From Fusibacter sp. 3D3 (GTDB lineage: Bacteria > Bacillota > Clostridia > Peptostreptococcales > Acidaminobacteraceae), in assembly GCF_001748365.1 (NCBI RefSeq), contig NZ_BDHH01000003.1, forward strand, positions 13,807 through 77,806: DNA of 64,000 nt, written 5' to 3'. Shown in pieces: positions 60,983 to 64,000 of this stretch (position 1 is the stretch's first letter; every line of letters begins with the position of its first letter). The position numbers and the translations under genes were made by a program. The notes under the pieces were generated by a model. It had not been told where the DNA came from, ran no database searches, and worked only from the letters and a program-made list of their open reading frames with translations.

Positions 60983-61945
60983 ATGGCGAAATACGATAAT
61001 ATGCTTGCGATTTTATGGATGCTCGGTTCGGGTTCTAAAATGACAGCGAAGCAAATAGCCGATAAACTAGAGCTTAATATCCGAACCGTTTATCGCTATA
61101 TAGACGCCCTTTGTGTAAGTGGTGTCCCCATTATTTCAGACATGGGACAAAATGGCGGTTATCGTTTGCTGAATAATTTTATCAAGGCGCCTTTGATTTT
61201 TGATGTCAAGGAGCAGAAATCACTGCTTCATGCTGCGGTATTTGCAAGCGAATCGGGTTATCCATTCGATGAGGCATTGAACAGTGCAACTCAAAAATTA
61301 AAAATGTACTCAAACGCAGAACAAGAACAGATGCTCAAACGTCATTTAGAGGGGTTTGAAGTCATAAGCCGGAATCTAGCGCCATCTGTTAAGGCGACTT
61401 TGGAGGCGCTAGAAAGTGCAATCGCCAATGAGTATTCACTAGAGATAGAGTATCAGACAGGCCATGAGAATCATTCTAAAGTGAGAGTAATCGACCCCTA
61501 TGGCATGCTTTATTGGAATAACAAATGGTACACAGTTGGCTATTGCCATCTCAGAAATGAAATCAGAAGCTTCAAAGCTGAAAGGATTTTACAAATAAAG
61601 CAGACTGAGGAAACCTTTAAGAGGCCAGCATCTTTTTCTGCGAGGACATTTTTTCTTAATAATCTGCTCCCAAATTTACAAGAAATGAACGCAGGTATTT
61701 CGTTGATCATTGAGGGGAGACAAGAGGTGTTAGAGGATTTGTGTATCCATTGGTTCTTAGGACATCATTTGAAAGAATGCACGTCCAATAGGGCTCTATT
61801 TTTAATAGATGAAGAAGCACTTCATGCCTATGTGCCCTATTTTCTCTTACCCTATGGCAAGGCAGTTCAAATTATTCAGCCGCAGAGTTTAAAGCAAAAA
61901 CTGGTCTCTATTACATCAGAATTAATGGCATATTATCAATTATAA
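60983..61945 (+). CDS. WYL-domain transcription regulator (DeoR/YafY type)
   Basis: 320 residues. The N-terminal HTH_11 domain (MTAKQIADKLELNIRTVYRY, residues 19-38; DMGQNGGYRLL wing) is followed by a WYL domain (about 140-230; YGMLYWNNKWYTVGYCHLRN with the WY.VGYC core) and a WCX dimerisation domain. WYL proteins sense ligands such as nucleic acids or cyclic nucleotides. It lies before the DJ-1/PfpI gene but is separated from it by a terminator. Confidence 0.92.
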   Translation: MAKYDNMLAILWMLGSGSKMTAKQIADKLELNIRTVYRYIDALCVSGVPIISDMGQNGGYRLLNNFIKAPLIFDVKEQKSLLHAAVFASESGYPFDEALNSATQKLKMYSNAEQEQMLKRHLEGFEVISRNLAPSVKATLEALESAIANEYSLEIEYQTGHENHSKVRVIDPYGMLYWNNKWYTVGYCHLRNEIRSFKAERILQIKQTEETFKRPASFSARTFFLNNLLPNLQEMNAGISLIIEGRQEVLEDLCIHWFLGHHLKECTSNRALFLIDEEALHAYVPYFLLPYGKAVQIIQPQSLKQKLVSITSELMAYYQL

Positions 61946-61946
61946 T

Positions 61947-61982
61947 AGCATCACTGACAGCAGTTGTCAGCGATGCTGTTTT
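61947..61982 (+). terminator. rho-independent terminator
   Basis: AGCATCACTGACA-GCAGT-TGTCAGCGATGCT, one mismatch, then GTTTTA. Confidence 0.8.
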
Positions 61983-62055
61983 ATAATGAAGATGAGTTCA
62001 TATAGATGGCGTGAACGTTTGATAAGCGCTTAAAAGCGCATTAGGAGGGTACGAC

Positions 62056-62667
62056 ATGAACAATAACACGGTATATCTTTATGTGTTTGATACAATGGCA
62101 GATTGGGAGATCGGCTATTTAACTGCAGAACTGAACTCAGGGAGATATTATAAGGCAGGTATGAGTCCTTCACAAATCATCACAGTGGCGAATGAAAAAT
62201 CACCCGTGACAACAATGGGCGGTCTAAAAATATTACCAGATCGGGTGCTTTCTGAATGTGATTTTAAAAATGTGGGTGCTCTCATCTTACCTGGAGGCAA
62301 CACTTGGATGACATCAAGCCACGATGCCATATTGGATAAGGCAGCGCAATGCTTAAAAGAGGGCATCATCGTTGCTGCAATTTGTGATGCTACAAGAGGA
62401 CTTGCTCAGAAAGGTCTACTGAACTTAAAAGCGCACACCAGTAATGATCTGGATTATTTAAAAGCAACTTGTCCAAATTATACAGGAGAGCAACACTATA
62501 AATACGAGCCTTGTGTAACGGATGGACAACTGATAACCGCTTCTGGAATCGCCGCATTGGAATTCACGGTTCAGGTCTTGAAGGCATTAGATGTTTGGAC
62601 ACCAGAAATGCTGGACGATTGGTATGGTCTTTTTAAAGAGCACAAGTTGGATTTTTTTAAGAGATAA
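62056..62667 (+). CDS. DJ-1/PfpI (type 1 glutamine amidotransferase-like) protein
   Basis: 203 residues. The nucleophile-elbow region is VAAICDATRGLA, with Cys in AICDA, and LILPGGNTWM is the DJ-1 acid loop. Family members include deglycases, chaperones and amidotransferase-like enzymes; this one is nearest to the YdeA/YoaZ-like group. It stands 110 bp after the WYL regulator, which may control it. RBS AGGAGGG. Confidence 0.88.
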   Translation: MNNNTVYLYVFDTMADWEIGYLTAELNSGRYYKAGMSPSQIITVANEKSPVTTMGGLKILPDRVLSECDFKNVGALILPGGNTWMTSSHDAILDKAAQCLKEGIIVAAICDATRGLAQKGLLNLKAHTSNDLDYLKATCPNYTGEQHYKYEPCVTDGQLITASGIAALEFTVQVLKALDVWTPEMLDDWYGLFKEHKLDFFKR

Positions 62668-62701
62668 AATCATATGACTTGAATTGAGGCCCTATCCGAA
62701 A

Positions 62702-62742
62702 AAGAGCACCTTATCCGATGTCATGTTGGATAGGGTGCTCTT
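62702..62742. terminator. bidirectional terminator between convergent genes
   Basis: AAGAGCACCTTATCC and GGATAGGGTGCTCTT, 15-bp stem with one wobble. It serves the DJ-1 gene and the NAD synthetase gene. Confidence 0.75.
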
Positions 62743-62821
62743 AAAATTATATGTTGTCGAATCTTCTATTTATAGGCAAAATGTGTTGATAACCTTTGAT
62801 GCTAGGCGAAGATTCGTGATT

Positions 62822-64000
62822 TTAGTAAGGATACCTCACATCCGATGGCATGCGCCAATCGCCTCGTGGGGATAACGATACCGTTCCCACTTTTGGACCA
62901 TCGGGCAGACAAGACCTTTTGAACTGCTGCGTAAAGAATCGATTAAAGAAGTTATCCAGCGTCTTATCGATTTCTTCTGATCCGATCTGAGGAAATGCAA
63001 TGCGGGCAAGTAGCCCAATCTTTTCTTTTGTAAAGCCATTGCGGACAAAGTGGTATAAGAAAAAGTCATGTAAGTCATATTTTCCAATCGTTTTTTCAGT
63101 GGACTGCATATCCGCTTCATTCTTTGATGGTAGCAATTCTGGACTGATTGGTGTACCGCATATAGACTCTAAGACTTCTGCCAGATTTGAATGCATGTCG
63201 CCATATGCCGATACCAGATATCTCACGAGAGTCTTTGGAACACCTGAATTTACTGCATACATGGACATATGATCTCCATTGTAAGTACTCCATCCAAGTG
63301 CCAATTCTGACAAGTCTCCTGTACCAATGACTAGAGCACCTTCTTGATTAGCGACATCCATTAAGATCTGAGTACGCTCTCTTGCTTGGACATTTTCATA
63401 AGTGACATCATAGCAGTCGGGCGCATGATCGATATCTTTAAAATGTTGCTCACATGCAGGTCTGATATCAATCATTTTAGCCGTGATGCCCATCAAAGCC
63501 ATTAAGCGATCCGAGTTTAGCTTTGTTCTTTCACTTGTTCCAAAACCTGGCATGGTGATGCCTATAATATTTTCAAGGGGTAATCCAACCATTTCGTGTG
63601 CATCAGCAACTACCAATAAAGCAAGTGTACTGTCCAGTCCACCAGAAATACCGATGATTGATTTTTTTATACCGGTTTTCTTAAGACGCTGAGCCAAACC
63701 TCTCGCTTGTAAATGTAGAATTTCTCTACAGCGTTCTTCTTTTTCTTGCCCACTAGGGATAAACGGAAAAGGATTGACGTAGTCTGGCAGAGTGTCCACT
63801 TGAGCTGTATTTTTTGCTGTAATAAAGTTGTAATTAAAATTATTTTCTGTATTCATTTTGATGCCTTCTGCAAAACTATTAAATTTAACACGGTCATTTT
63901 CAAGCTTTTCAAAATCGAGTATTGCGCTCATAAGACCACTGTTTTCTTTTGCTTCTGTGATAATGCTGCCATTGTAGGCGATGAGGTTGTGACCACTAAA
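62822..64000 (-). CDS. nadE: glutamine-dependent NAD+ synthetase, C-terminal part
   Basis: The frame is open through the right edge: upstream of an internal Met at 63931, 23 more codons read FSGHNLIAYNGSIITEAKEN, the end of a nitrilase-type glutaminase domain. The visible synthetase domain has the PP-loop GISGGLDST, the GTGDLSELALGW segment and the C-terminal FTQQFKRSCLPDGPKVG. It converts nicotinate adenine dinucleotide to NAD+ with ATP and ammonia from glutamine. Full-length proteins are about 640 residues, so roughly 250 N-terminal residues are outside the window. Confidence 0.95.
   Translation of the reverse strand, partial: FSGHNLIAYNGSIITEAKENSGLMSAILDFEKLENDRVKFNSFAEGIKMNTENNFNYNFITAKNTAQVDTLPDYVNPFPFIPSGQEKEERCREILHLQARGLAQRLKKTGIKKSIIGISGGLDSTLALLVVADAHEMVGLPLENIIGITMPGFGTSERTKLNSDRLMALMGITAKMIDIRPACEQHFKDIDHAPDCYDVTYENVQARERTQILMDVANQEGALVIGTGDLSELALGWSTYNGDHMSMYAVNSGVPKTLVRYLVSAYGDMHSNLAEVLESICGTPISPELLPSKNEADMQSTEKTIGKYDLHDFFLYHFVRNGFTKEKIGLLARIAFPQIGSEEIDKTLDNFFNRFFTQQFKRSCLPDGPKVGTVSLSPRGDWRMPSDVRYPY

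Overview
The window reads as a low-GC Bacillota (Firmicutes) chromosome, most likely a peptide-fermenting member of the Clostridia. Supporting signs are strong AGGAGG-type ribosome binding sites, TTG/GTG starts, TTGACA/TATAAT promoters, hairpin-plus-T terminators, a LevR-type sigma-54 activator, MocR, MerR and WYL regulators, an agr-type sensor relic and two complete oligopeptide ABC importers. The species cannot be named from the sequence; a Fusibacter-like genus is only a guess.

Layout. 1-6.3 kb is an accessory stretch: the right end of an IS605-type element with tnpB, two decayed DDE transposases, unknown secreted and membrane proteins, and a helix-turn-helix/TPR (RRNPP-like) regulator followed by a secreted protein and a tiny membrane protein. 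6.8-17.7 kb is a peptide-use cluster: a MocR regulator, then LdcA-like carboxypeptidase, a substrate-binding protein with a C-terminal membrane anchor, DppBCDF and two M20 peptidases. 17.7-31.6 kb mixes intact genes (PAP2, GNAT, SDR, AraC, an SPFH/zinc-ribbon operon, MerR, a HigB/HigA-ImmA toxin-antitoxin) with many gene relics, REP-like inverted repeats and a decayed IS1182-type transposase. 31.6-43.7 kb is one long minus-strand operon: RidA, MalY-type PLP lyase, TldD, PmbA/TldE, lipoprotein OppA, OppBCDF, amidohydrolase, YheO-type regulator. 44.5-54.6 kb carries a second SPFH/zinc-ribbon module (YdjI/YdjG-like), a NarL-type two-component system, an alpha/beta hydrolase, and a lipoprotein with an ABC-2 exporter. 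54.7-64 kb holds YjbQ, a duplicated structured 105-bp repeat, an orphan LevR-type activator, an autoregulated-looking AlbA-domain protein, small membrane proteins, a WYL regulator, a DJ-1/PfpI protein and NAD synthetase (cut by the right edge).

How the genes work together. Both large transporter operons combine peptide uptake with intracellular hydrolysis. The minus-strand one suggests a fuller chain: uptake, cleavage by TldD/TldE, C-S lysis by the MalY-type enzyme, and removal of the reactive 2-aminoacrylate by RidA. The two SPFH modules and the two-component/ABC-2 region look like membrane-stress functions. The points most worth a second look are that minus-strand operon, the duplicated structured repeat at 55.2 kb, the AACGAAACTC inverted-repeat array at 49.8 kb, the symmetric higBA operators, and REP-like elements sitting at breakpoints between gene fragments.
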